Shown piece by piece: positions 18,201-26,500 of a stretch of 39,993 bases of DNA; the stretch's first letter is position 1, and every line of letters starts with the position of its first letter. The notes under the pieces were generated by a model. That model did not search any database. It had not been told where the DNA came from and saw nothing but the letters and a program-made list of their open reading frames with translations. A program made the position numbers and the translations under genes. The DNA comes from Bacteroidaceae bacterium (lineage in GTDB: Bacteria; Bacteroidota; Bacteroidia; Bacteroidales; Bacteroidaceae): positions 1-39,993 of the forward strand of contig JAEEOB010000148.1 of assembly GCA_016284045.1 (NCBI GenBank), written 5' to 3'.

Positions 18201-21200
18201 AATACCTGAATGAGGAGCATGTGTTCCAAACAATCAACATGGGGGCTACAGGCGAATTCGTGTTTGAAGCCGTAACCCTTGTGCCGCAGGTCATTCTTCT
18301 TGACCAGCATGGATGGGAAATCATGCGCGTGCCCCTTTCCAACACAACAAAACTAAAGGAATACAACAGCCCGATGGTTGATGAATACCAATGGTATTCA
18401 ACCTCTTATAAGATTCCGGGCTACCACAAGTATACCGTCAGTGGAACTCCCGCACACGTAAGTAGATCTATTACTGAAGTCCCAAGCGGCGACACCGACT
18501 TCTACGTCACTTATACCGTGAAGCCTGAGTATGCCAACGCCTATACGGGGGCTGCGACATCCGATGCTGCTGTTCCCTCGGCCTACCTGCTGAAACAGGG
18601 CGGCAGTTATGCCTCCACCAACGGCTCAGCCATCACAGCCGCTGAGGCTCCTGCCAGCATGGAAGACATACCCAACGTCATGCAATGGAACTTGCGGCCC
18701 AACTTCGACATAGACCGCGAGATGGGCTATAAGTATGCCGGAGAGACTGGGGCACAGGATGGAGCAAAGAGCAAGGAGGCCACTGACCAGGATAACTATG
18801 ATGAGGGCCGCAACGGCTTCGACCCCTACAACGTCCAGATACAGAGCGTGGCCTATCCGTTGCGTTACTTTACGGCCAACACCATTGGGATAGCACTCGA
18901 AGGTGGTGCTTGGAAAGGCACATCGGACGCTGTTAACCTCCAGAATCTGAGCAACAAACAGACGGCAGACGGTTATGACCAGACCAAGCTAAACATCACC
19001 AACGCCACCTTCATGGTGGTGGATGATGGAGCAGGCAACATGCGGCTGATGCCCCGCTTCGACAATAGTAAGGTTGTCACCTTCTCCAGTAGCACCCCCT
19101 TCAAGACACTTGCGACCGCTGGCGACGAGGGCACAGGCAACCAGACGCTTTGGCTGGAACTGGTGCCCAAAGCACAAGAGGTTCATAGCTTATCTGAAAT
19201 TAGCGATATGAACGGTCACTACCTACTGGCTCAGGATTTCACCTTCGATTCTGGTTCGCTTGGAACGTCGGAGCACCCCTTCCGCGGTATCATCGACGGT
19301 CAGCTCAACACACTCAGCGGCAAGACTTCTACACCCTTGGTGGCATACGCTGACGGAGCCATCATCAGGAATGTCATCCTCGAAGAAGTCGGCATCAGTA
19401 GTGCAACCACCTTTAAAGTTGGAACTGAAGACAAAACGGCTATTGGAGCCATCGTCTCTGTTGCCAGGGGAGCAACCCGCATTTATAACTGCGGCATATT
19501 GGCTAAAAACAGCACAGTAGAAACCGATAATAAAGGTTATACAAAAATCACCTCTTGTAGCAGCTCTGTGAGAGGCACGGCTAATTATGTAGGCGGTCTT
19601 GTCGGCTACCTCGATGATGAGGCCCGCGTCATCAACTGCTTCAGTTATGCTGATGTTTCTGGAGGTGATTATGCAGGTGGTATCGTAGGTTATAACAACG
19701 TTGCCACCACTTCTGCTGCTAACAACCTCAAGACCATGGTGATGAACTGCATGTTCTATGGTGAAGTGAGTGGTACATCGATTGCCCCCATCTATAATGG
19801 TGAGATTATCTCTAATGCTGGAAACAATGGTGTGGGTAATTACAATTATTTCCGTGCAGAGGCGGCCTACATTCAAGACATTAACATCACCAAAGTATAT
19901 AACTGTGCCTTATCAGCAGAAACACGCTATTTACAACGCTTTGAGTTCTTCCGCCATCTGCTCAACAGCCACCGAGAACTGGCCGCATGGTGGGCGACGG
20001 GCAGATATGACAATAAAAATGAAATGGCCAAGTGGGTACTGGAACCTTCGCAGATAGGCACAGATACACCATATCCTATACTCAAGTCACCAGGCCAGTA
20101 TCCATCTGTAGTAAATTATGATGCAGAGAATGCACCGACCACGTCTGAGCGGAATAAGGGCGGCAAATTGGGTACATTGACGGTGAATATCCAGATGGGG
20201 GCAGGCGGTGCTGTTTACGGTCCTCCTACTGGGGCCGAGATCGAAACGGAATTGCTTAAGCTAAATATAACAGATAAAGACCCCGAACACTTCAACTTCA
20301 ACTACTACAAGGTGCAATTGCCCTACTACAACGACGTGGGCACGAAGAATTATACTGGCAACCGCGTGGTGACGGGCTGGAAGATTGTCAGTATTACCGG
20401 TGGTACACCGGGCACCTTCACCGCTTCCGACTCCTGGGGCGGATATAACTTCGCCGACCGCAACTGCACCAATAAAGATCTTTACGGTACTGGTGGTAGC
20501 AACCGTATTTTCAACCAGGGTGCTTACTGGGATGTACCCGAAGGCGTCACTGAAATCACCATCGAGCCATATTGGGCAAGATGCGTGTATTTGGCAGACC
20601 CCAACGCCGACAAGGTGTATAATACGGCAATGGAAACCGGATACGATGTGCCTAGGGTCGGTGGCGGACAGATATTCAATGACGGCAAAAAATATAATCT
20701 TGCTACCCATAGTCTTGATGAAACAAATGGTCAGATTGTTTACACCTCTATGGGCAACGCGATCGCAAGTTCGGGTTCGGCACTTTTTGTGGGGGTGGAT
20801 GCAAATAGTCACTCCGTTTATGATTATGCCGTGGTGCTTGTGGGCAATTATCATCATTATAACTCCATTGAAGCAAGTAGAAGCAAACCCTATACGGTTA
20901 CTTCTATCGATCTTGATGGCGACAATGAGCCCGACTACTCCTATATCCTGCGTTTCAACGGTCGTACCGAATTCCACCCCGTGAGGGCCGACTTTATCAA
21001 TATCCCCGGCCTCGGTATGGCACAGAAATCTAACGGTGGCACGGGTTCGTACAACTTCGGTATCCTGATTCCCAAAGGATGGTTCGAGAGTACCAACACC
21101 TCGCTCTTTCGGTTCACTCAGTTCGAGTATGAGAATCAGACCAGAAGCGAGACCGATGCCCTCATCGTTCAGGGCGGCGTTATGGAGCAATGGGTGAGTT

Positions 21201-22603
21201 ACAATCAAAAAGGCAGATCAAACAAGATACCTTACATCCATGTAGGAGGTAACGTGTGGTTCAAGGAGTTCCACACAGGCTGTCACCAAGATAAAAACCA
21301 ATCAAGTGGAGGAAATCGATTCCAGCCAACTAAACACTCCCCCATATCGGTTACTGGTGGCGATTTCGATGAGTTCTACCTCACGGGACTTTATGTAGCC
21401 AATGCCAATCTCGACAATTACGCAGATAATGCCGAGTGCTACATCAATGGTGGTCACTTCGGCACCGTCTGCGGTGCCGCCATGGAGGGCATCGGCAAAG
21501 CCAATGGTGCCGACAATACAGGCAACATCACCTGGCAGATCCAGAACGCCGACATCAAGGAGTTCTATGCCGGCGGCCTCAACGCAGCAAAACCTGTGAC
21601 GGGCAACCTCAGCACCACCATCGTCGACAGCCATGTGGGCATCTTCTGCGGCGGTCCAAAGTTCGGTGACATGAGCGAAGGCAAGACCGTCACCACCAAT
21701 GCTACAGGCTGCACCTTTGGCACCTTCTTCGGTGCCGGCTACGGCGGCAACTCTTACAGCCGCTATGCACCCAGCAATCAGAATAATGTAACAAATATTG
21801 GATGGAATACTTGGGTTAATCAACAGTATAAGCAAGAATACAATGCCACATACGGAGGAGTCTCTACTCAATTTTTCTACCAATTCCTGCCAATGTCGGA
21901 TAACAAGACCAACGTGGCACGTATTCTCATAGACTTTGTCAAGTTCTCTTTGGCAACTACTCATGGCGTCACCTCTACCTTAACAGGATGCACCATCAAC
22001 AATAACTTCTATGGTGGCGGTAGCCTTGGCAAGGTAGTAGGCTCAGTCACATCCACCCTCGACGGCTGTATTGTAAAAGGTAATGTATTCGGCGCAGGAT
22101 TCTCTGCATCAAATCCTCCTGTCGTGGTAGATGCTATTGGTTTTGAAACGGAACCCTATTATTATACAGATTTGGGTAACTATCGTATTGGTGTAAAGTA
22201 TGAGTCAAAGGTAGATTACGAACCGAAAACATATACTTGGCAGCACAAAGAAACAGTTAATAATACTAACTCCGCAATCGATAAAGTTAATCATATTCTC
22301 TATACCACCGAGAATCTGGATAAGTCTAACCTCGGTTCGGTGGAAGGTAGTGTTACCCTCACTATCAAAGGCAAAAGCGTGATAGGAACTCTTGAAGGTG
22401 AGGAAGGCTCCCAAACTCTCAAAGAGGGTTCAGGAAATGTCTTCGGTGGCGGCGAGTCGAGTTATGTCGTCACTAATTCCAATATCACAAGCCAAAAGGT
22501 TACTGTCAATTTGGAAGGTGAAACTGTAGTGCATGGAAATGTTTTTGGAGGTGGAGATAAAGGTGAGGTTCAATGCAGTACTGAGGTGAACATTCAGCAA
22601 TGA
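15236..22603 (+). CDS. Giant secreted repeat protein (2455 aa), no sorting tail
   Basis: Starts at 15236 or at the ATG at 15248 give the same signal peptide (MNKTLTRLFTIALLMMVSMG, cleavage near SWA-E). Residues about 28-130 match the N-terminal module of the protein at 10518. Next come a ricin-like stretch (about 140-330), a chitobiase/HEX_C-like segment (about 340-400: IYYTTDGMTPT), and three copies of a two-part module (about 412-1315) marked by IYVTY or FYVTY and by W-then-DPYxVxI. A GLUG repeat (VGGLVGY, AGGIVGY) lies near 1450-1485. The last 350 residues shift to [FY]GGG-type repeats (GNVFGGGDKGEV). It stops abruptly inside a repeat (VNIQQ) with no T9SS tail. The likely role is an extracellular or surface adhesin-like protein; it may depend on the neighbouring tail-bearing proteins or be a split product. 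Confidence 0.85.
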   Translation: MIQDMNKTLTRLFTIALLMMVSMGSWAEVKIDLGGKDNKGVYEGGTITAKQSEAKDGKVTVTLTVTPANGYTITKKDITVVATLASSPSRPNARRNAPEISGTLDLDGKDPADLSKSRDYTVTVDANLGVWVKEAKFTENGRKEGENDFSGTYYIGSVGYKEANTTTNYYLCPTEGWCYYKATNDFTGTDNGMPFLTTYQCRDGVYDVRKAIWVIEKSGETEYYTIKRALDGKYIVFNGQIRTTSNSDRMRVHVEAMDTPDDNALFKLEPSGTAFHIKPKNASSDRYLTTNAGNKSSLKGESPKGNGPTGFTNTSGIIGTYTISDDGNNNYYLEEAILPPTFTLNADGTVTLSSESGTTIYYTTDGMTPTAGSTAYTAAIQVTSTMTSIKAIAIRTSDNKASDAVTLPLHTYTYNIVNKSGDIAIKQVVKQAEGKALGSMADIPADIRSPYLIGETVTFYSFDEAFTSAEQLTDEVKISATPQDDANIYVTYTTDHLSEKFLRLRGARAFNIVTNGEYAYDNGGTLAYDNVEANKTQPSHLWNISGGDPYAVQIDNLGTGKYLVSPTMPTLSLAATATNNFILMEESAAADAGSESVRLMKATGTEDIVVTKAEFQASPVNITTKYNLIDKAGKLIQGNIESESSELGLPDEWRSPLVSKYHYYSTAGLSGETYSPIGEEITSPFEAGADGNIYVTYDVSDAIDLDGRNSLRIDGKENKTYMLRYLNGEKFYQENGEDDVMDGSDTRPAELRQAVYPYSNGDAALYVYGPERWNQQLASGASTRSRWLWLIEPANNPATKADLDPYHVLISSNQTQTNYKPGDVVLNYYHSYFRTYQPDGYDKIVTGVTNDNPKTTGGAETDPANNSLATEYMILGTLSQSRLVTLHPVPLDSDHDGTPESNERRTINSFEMYWKNNPTIQGNPDHTPMPIPGVLSEGNKVTTEGRGIPLNSQQKAEIENHKGYGWHVYQEWANSAAWVNNGDGTTGKKYLNEEHVFQTINMGATGEFVFEAVTLVPQVILLDQHGWEIMRVPLSNTTKLKEYNSPMVDEYQWYSTSYKIPGYHKYTVSGTPAHVSRSITEVPSGDTDFYVTYTVKPEYANAYTGAATSDAAVPSAYLLKQGGSYASTNGSAITAAEAPASMEDIPNVMQWNLRPNFDIDREMGYKYAGETGAQDGAKSKEATDQDNYDEGRNGFDPYNVQIQSVAYPLRYFTANTIGIALEGGAWKGTSDAVNLQNLSNKQTADGYDQTKLNITNATFMVVDDGAGNMRLMPRFDNSKVVTFSSSTPFKTLATAGDEGTGNQTLWLELVPKAQEVHSLSEISDMNGHYLLAQDFTFDSGSLGTSEHPFRGIIDGQLNTLSGKTSTPLVAYADGAIIRNVILEEVGISSATTFKVGTEDKTAIGAIVSVARGATRIYNCGILAKNSTVETDNKGYTKITSCSSSVRGTANYVGGLVGYLDDEARVINCFSYADVSGGDYAGGIVGYNNVATTSAANNLKTMVMNCMFYGEVSGTSIAPIYNGEIISNAGNNGVGNYNYFRAEAAYIQDINITKVYNCALSAETRYLQRFEFFRHLLNSHRELAAWWATGRYDNKNEMAKWVLEPSQIGTDTPYPILKSPGQYPSVVNYDAENAPTTSERNKGGKLGTLTVNIQMGAGGAVYGPPTGAEIETELLKLNITDKDPEHFNFNYYKVQLPYYNDVGTKNYTGNRVVTGWKIVSITGGTPGTFTASDSWGGYNFADRNCTNKDLYGTGGSNRIFNQGAYWDVPEGVTEITIEPYWARCVYLADPNADKVYNTAMETGYDVPRVGGGQIFNDGKKYNLATHSLDETNGQIVYTSMGNAIASSGSALFVGVDANSHSVYDYAVVLVGNYHHYNSIEASRSKPYTVTSIDLDGDNEPDYSYILRFNGRTEFHPVRADFINIPGLGMAQKSNGGTGSYNFGILIPKGWFESTNTSLFRFTQFEYENQTRSETDALIVQGGVMEQWVSYNQKGRSNKIPYIHVGGNVWFKEFHTGCHQDKNQSSGGNRFQPTKHSPISVTGGDFDEFYLTGLYVANANLDNYADNAECYINGGHFGTVCGAAMEGIGKANGADNTGNITWQIQNADIKEFYAGGLNAAKPVTGNLSTTIVDSHVGIFCGGPKFGDMSEGKTVTTNATGCTFGTFFGAGYGGNSYSRYAPSNQNNVTNIGWNTWVNQQYKQEYNATYGGVSTQFFYQFLPMSDNKTNVARILIDFVKFSLATTHGVTSTLTGCTINNNFYGGGSLGKVVGSVTSTLDGCIVKGNVFGAGFSASNPPVVVDAIGFETEPYYYTDLGNYRIGVKYESKVDYEPKTYTWQHKETVNNTNSAIDKVNHILYTTENLDKSNLGSVEGSVTLTIKGKSVIGTLEGEEGSQTLKEGSGNVFGGGESSYVVTNSNITSQKVTVNLEGETVVHGNVFGGGDKGEVQCSTEVNIQQ
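15245..15273 (+). repeat. 29-bp direct repeat, copy 2
   Basis: Identical to 14271-14299. This copy is the functional start and signal-peptide region of the giant gene. Confidence 0.9.
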
Positions 22604-22636
22604 TGGAAGAAGGAAGATGGAAGATGGAAGATGGAA
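22602..22636. repeat. GATGGAA heptanucleotide repeat
   Basis: Three perfect GATGGAA units (22616-22636) follow a degenerate unit that begins at 22602, inside the stop codon of the giant gene. The tract is almost purely purine and lies in the spacer before the second RhuM gene, so slipped-strand changes would alter spacing but not a frame. Confidence 0.7.
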
Positions 22637-22649
22637 GAATAAGAACAAG
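22635..22649 (+). repeat. 15-bp direct repeat flanking the second RhuM gene, copy 1
   Basis: AAGAATAAGAACAAG here is identical to 23530-23544. The copies lie just upstream of the starts of the second RhuM gene and of the next giant gene. AAGAACAAG also occurs before the start at 10518, so part of it may be a shared translation leader. Confidence 0.75.
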
Positions 22650-22653
22650 GTAA

Positions 22654-23499
22654 ATGACAAACGAGATAGCTCATAAGACAGCACAGCAGGGTGAGATCAT
22701 CCTCTACCAGCCCGACGAGACCGTAAGACTTGAAAGGCTACGGGTAGGCGGGCTATGCCCGGGAATGGTCAGGCTGGAGGATGATACCGTGTGGCTGACG
22801 ACTAACCAGATGGCAGCATTATTTGACAGGGAAGAATCAAATATACGTCGCCATGTTATAAATGTGTTTAGAGAAGGTGAACTTGAAAGGATCAATAACG
22901 TGCAGTTTTTACACGTTAATGGTGTTAAGAAACCTGTTCCATTTTACTCACTTGATGTCATCATCTCTGTCGGCTATCGCGTAAAGTCCCAGCGAGGCAC
23001 AAAATTTCGCCAGTGGGCTAACAAGGTCATCAAAGACTATTTGCTTCATGGCTATGCATTTAACCAGCGGTTGCTACAGGTGGAGCAGCGTCTTGATGCT
23101 CGTCTCGATGCCCATACTCAGACGGAACAACAACGCTTCTTGCAGATTGAATCTACTCCCGCAGACCATCAAGAGAAGATAGACTTCTTTGTGCGTACGA
23201 ATCAGCCGCCGGTGGAGGGTATCTTTTATGACGGCCAGATATTCGATGCCTACCGATTTGTGAGCGAACTGATTCACAAGGCAAAGCATCGCATCATATT
23301 AATAGATAATTATGTGGACGAGACGGTGCAGGAGCACTTCAATCGTGCCCACGACCGGTTCCTGCTGATAGATGATGAGGTGTACCACATCGGGGCCTCG
23401 TTGAAGGACCTGGGTAAGAAGTGGTTTGCCTTCACCATAATGCGCGACCTCACTGCGCCGGAACTGATAAGCAGAATCAGTAGTAGTGCCACGGCCTGA
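22654..23499 (+). CDS. RhuM-family/PLD-like protein, second copy, internally rearranged
   Basis: The 281-aa product is a paralogue of the one at 14306. The HTH (46-70) and RhuM core (SLDVIISVGYRVKS at 99-112, FRQWANKVIKDYLLHGYA at 118-135) are retained. Two in-frame changes stand out. Residues 28-38 (RLRVGGLCPGM, nt 22735-22767) are an 11-residue insertion absent from the other copy; its DNA contains a CGGGC-TAT-GCCCG hairpin. Within the PLD-like half, IILIDNYVDETV runs almost directly into HDRFLLID, removing about 40 residues compared with the other copy. The PLD-like fold is therefore probably broken although the frame is open. It sits 50 bp after one giant gene and 47 bp before the next, flanked by 15-bp direct repeats. 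Confidence 0.75.
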   Translation: MTNEIAHKTAQQGEIILYQPDETVRLERLRVGGLCPGMVRLEDDTVWLTTNQMAALFDREESNIRRHVINVFREGELERINNVQFLHVNGVKKPVPFYSLDVIISVGYRVKSQRGTKFRQWANKVIKDYLLHGYAFNQRLLQVEQRLDARLDAHTQTEQQRFLQIESTPADHQEKIDFFVRTNQPPVEGIFYDGQIFDAYRFVSELIHKAKHRIILIDNYVDETVQEHFNRAHDRFLLIDDEVYHIGASLKDLGKKWFAFTIMRDLTAPELISRISSSATA

Positions 23500-23529
23500 G
23501 CACCGACAAGGGGCGCAAGAAGATGAATA

Positions 23530-23544
23530 AAGAATAAGAACAAG
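23530..23544 (+). repeat. 15-bp direct repeat flanking the second RhuM gene, copy 2
   Basis: Identical to 22635-22649; this copy lies 2 bp before the ATG of the 2900-aa giant gene. Confidence 0.75.
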
Positions 23545-23546
23545 AT

Positions 23547-26500
23547 ATGAAACAAGATATGAACGATACTTTTAGAATAGTCCTCTGGGCAATGGTTATG
23601 GCGGCGATGACGCTGCTGACGGGTAGTACGGCAACGGCACAGGATACACCAACGGGGCCTAGGGTTCATGGCAACGTCTATGGCGGCGGAAATCTGGCTA
23701 CCGTTGGTGGCAGTGTGACCGTAAACATGAAAGCGGGCACGGTGGAGAAAGATGTCTATGGCGGCGGTGCTCTGGCAAATACGAACATCAACAACGCTAC
23801 CGTCTCCTCAACTTCGACCAACACCACCACCGTCAATCTGACGGGCGGTATCATCATGGGCGATGCCTACGGTGGCGGACTGGGACGTATTGAAGTAACT
23901 GCGGTAGCGGGCGAGAAATATACTCAAGAAGAAATAGACGCTGCCCAAGAAGGCGATCCCGCCTACGGCAAGACAACAGACGACTGGAAGGTGGAACCCA
24001 TTGAGGGTGTAGAAGGAGTAGAAGCCACAGTTTATGGCGATATCAATGTGAATCTGGGCAGTAGTACCAGCGGTTCATCTGCCACGGGCTTCTATATTAC
24101 TAAATACACAGGTGACCATTCTGATGTTATCAAAAGTGGCCGTATCTTTGGCTGTAACAACTTGAACGGCTCACCGCAGGGCGACGTGAGGGTAACGGTC
24201 TGGAAGACGGTGAAAGGCAACTCTGAGAGAACGGCCCAAGATAACTTAAAAAATGAGAATGCTGCTCACAGTTATAATGTTGCAGCCGTCTATGGTGGTG
24301 GTAACCTGGCTAACTATGCCCCTACTGCTACGGGCAAGAAGGCTTATGTGAGAATTGAGACTTGCGAAGTCAGTATCGAGAGTGTCTATGGTGGCGGCAA
24401 CGCTGCCGAAGCTCCAGAGACCAATGTACTTGTTCGTGGTGCTTATGAAATCAATGAGGTGTTTGGTGGTGGTAATGGTAAAGATCCATACACGCTGAAT
24501 GGTACGGACTGGATTGACAACTCTGGAGCAGATGTCAATGGTAATGCCACTACTTTGCTGACAGGTGGTCTTGTACATGGGGCCTACGGCGGTAGCAACA
24601 AGAGAGGAACGATTTTTGGTAATGTCAGCATTGATACGGGCACAGGCTCAGAAACTGATCATTCAACGAATGCTGGATGTCCGCTGGATGTAGAAAAGCT
24701 TGTCGGTGCAGGTAAGGATGCCGATGTGAACGGTGACCTGATCATGGTCATGGGCTGTAAGCCTGATGAAAAGATTCCAGTGGTCTATGCTGGTGCCGAC
24801 AATGCCAACGTAAATGGTGACGTGATGCTGACCATCACCAGCGGTAAGTTTGGCAAGGTGTTTGGCGGTAATAACGCAGGAGGTTATATCTTGGGGCGTA
24901 TTAGACTGAACATTGAGGAGACGGCCGATTGTAATCCTGCCGTTCCTATCGAAATTGACGAACTCTATCTTGGAGGTAACGAAGCTGAGTACTCGATGTA
25001 TGGCTATTATAATGCTGGTACAGCTGAAGCGCCTGTCTATAAGTCAAGGACAGCTGCTATGGCTGCTATAACAGATCAAAGTGCTGAAGGATACACACCA
25101 GCTGTTACAACGATGGCAGGCATGGACGTTAGAAAAACGGCTCCTTATGCCAAGCCGGAACTGAACATTATCTCTTGTACGAAGATAGACAAGGTTTACG
25201 GTGGTGGCTATGGTGCCGGTGCTACACTCTACGGCGATCCCATCGTAAACATCAATATGATTCCGGGAAAACATACCAGCAGCGTTTCTGACAAGATGAA
25301 TACGTTGGGACTTCCACCTACGGATAACTCTGATAAACTGGGCATCATCGGCGATGTATTCGGTGGCGGCAATGCTGCTAAGATTGAAGGTAGCACTACG
25401 GTAAATATCGGTACGGCAACAACGGTGAACCTAACTTCCATTCCTGATGATGACAATACGGAGAATGTGGATGAATCACTTGCAACCGTCAAGGGTGCCT
25501 ACATTGTTGGTAATGTCTATGGTGGTGGTAATGAGGCTGATGTCACAGGTAATACGTTTGTGAATATCTGTGCGAAGAAGGAAACAGACACCTATACAAG
25601 TGTAGCATTTTCAGACGCATCGGGTGTAAAGATAACTAGCAAATCAGTTAATGGAGAAAAAGTTGGTGGCAATATCTTTGGTGGCGGCAAGGGTGTTGCG
25701 GACAATTTCTTGTGTAATAAAGCCATGATTGGAAAAGATGGCGCAGGTGCTGACAAAGATAATTATCCTGATGGCTATCCTGATGGCAATACAAATGTCA
25801 TCATTGGCAATGGCACGGTGAACGGTTCCGTATATGGCGGCGGCGAGGTAGGCCGTGTCGAAATGAATACGACGGTAACAATAGGACTCACAGGAACAAC
25901 CACAAGTAACCCCGATATCAAAGGCAGCGTATTTGGCGGTGGTAAGGGCGATGAGGAGCATGGCTACGCTGCTTTGGTGCGTGGTAACCCGACTGTCACC
26001 ATTCAGGCCAATGCCAAGGTTGAACACAACGTCTATGGCGGTGGTGAGATTGCTTCAGTGGCCAGATATAAAGTTCCCAGAACAGACGAAGACGTAGCAG
26101 CCGCTATAGCAGAAGGATATACAGATGCGGTAAAAGGAAGGCCATACGCATTGAAAGACGTGAATAGCGGTTTTTGTACTGTCAATGTTTTAGGTAATGC
26201 CGTCATTGGTCCAGACACCCCCATGAAGATGTATCATAAGGTAAATGATGTTATACCTGCTGATGATGCTCCCGATGACGCAGGACATGTATTTGGAGCA
26301 GGAAAGGGTATCTTGCCAAAGAATTATGCTTATGATTCTAATGAGGTCGGACATAAGCCCAGAAGTAGGAACAATGAAGATGGATGGGATTGGTTTGGTG
26401 ATGTGAATGAATATATCGCATTTATTAAAACGCTTGCCTTGTCCAGCCAGACCACAGTGACCATCGGTGATGAAAACGACAGCAACTGCAATCCGTTTGT

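Noticed and set aside
20261-21208. 315-aa minus-strand open frame inside the 2455-aa giant
   Set aside because: It is a shadow of the opposite strand with no recognisable domain.
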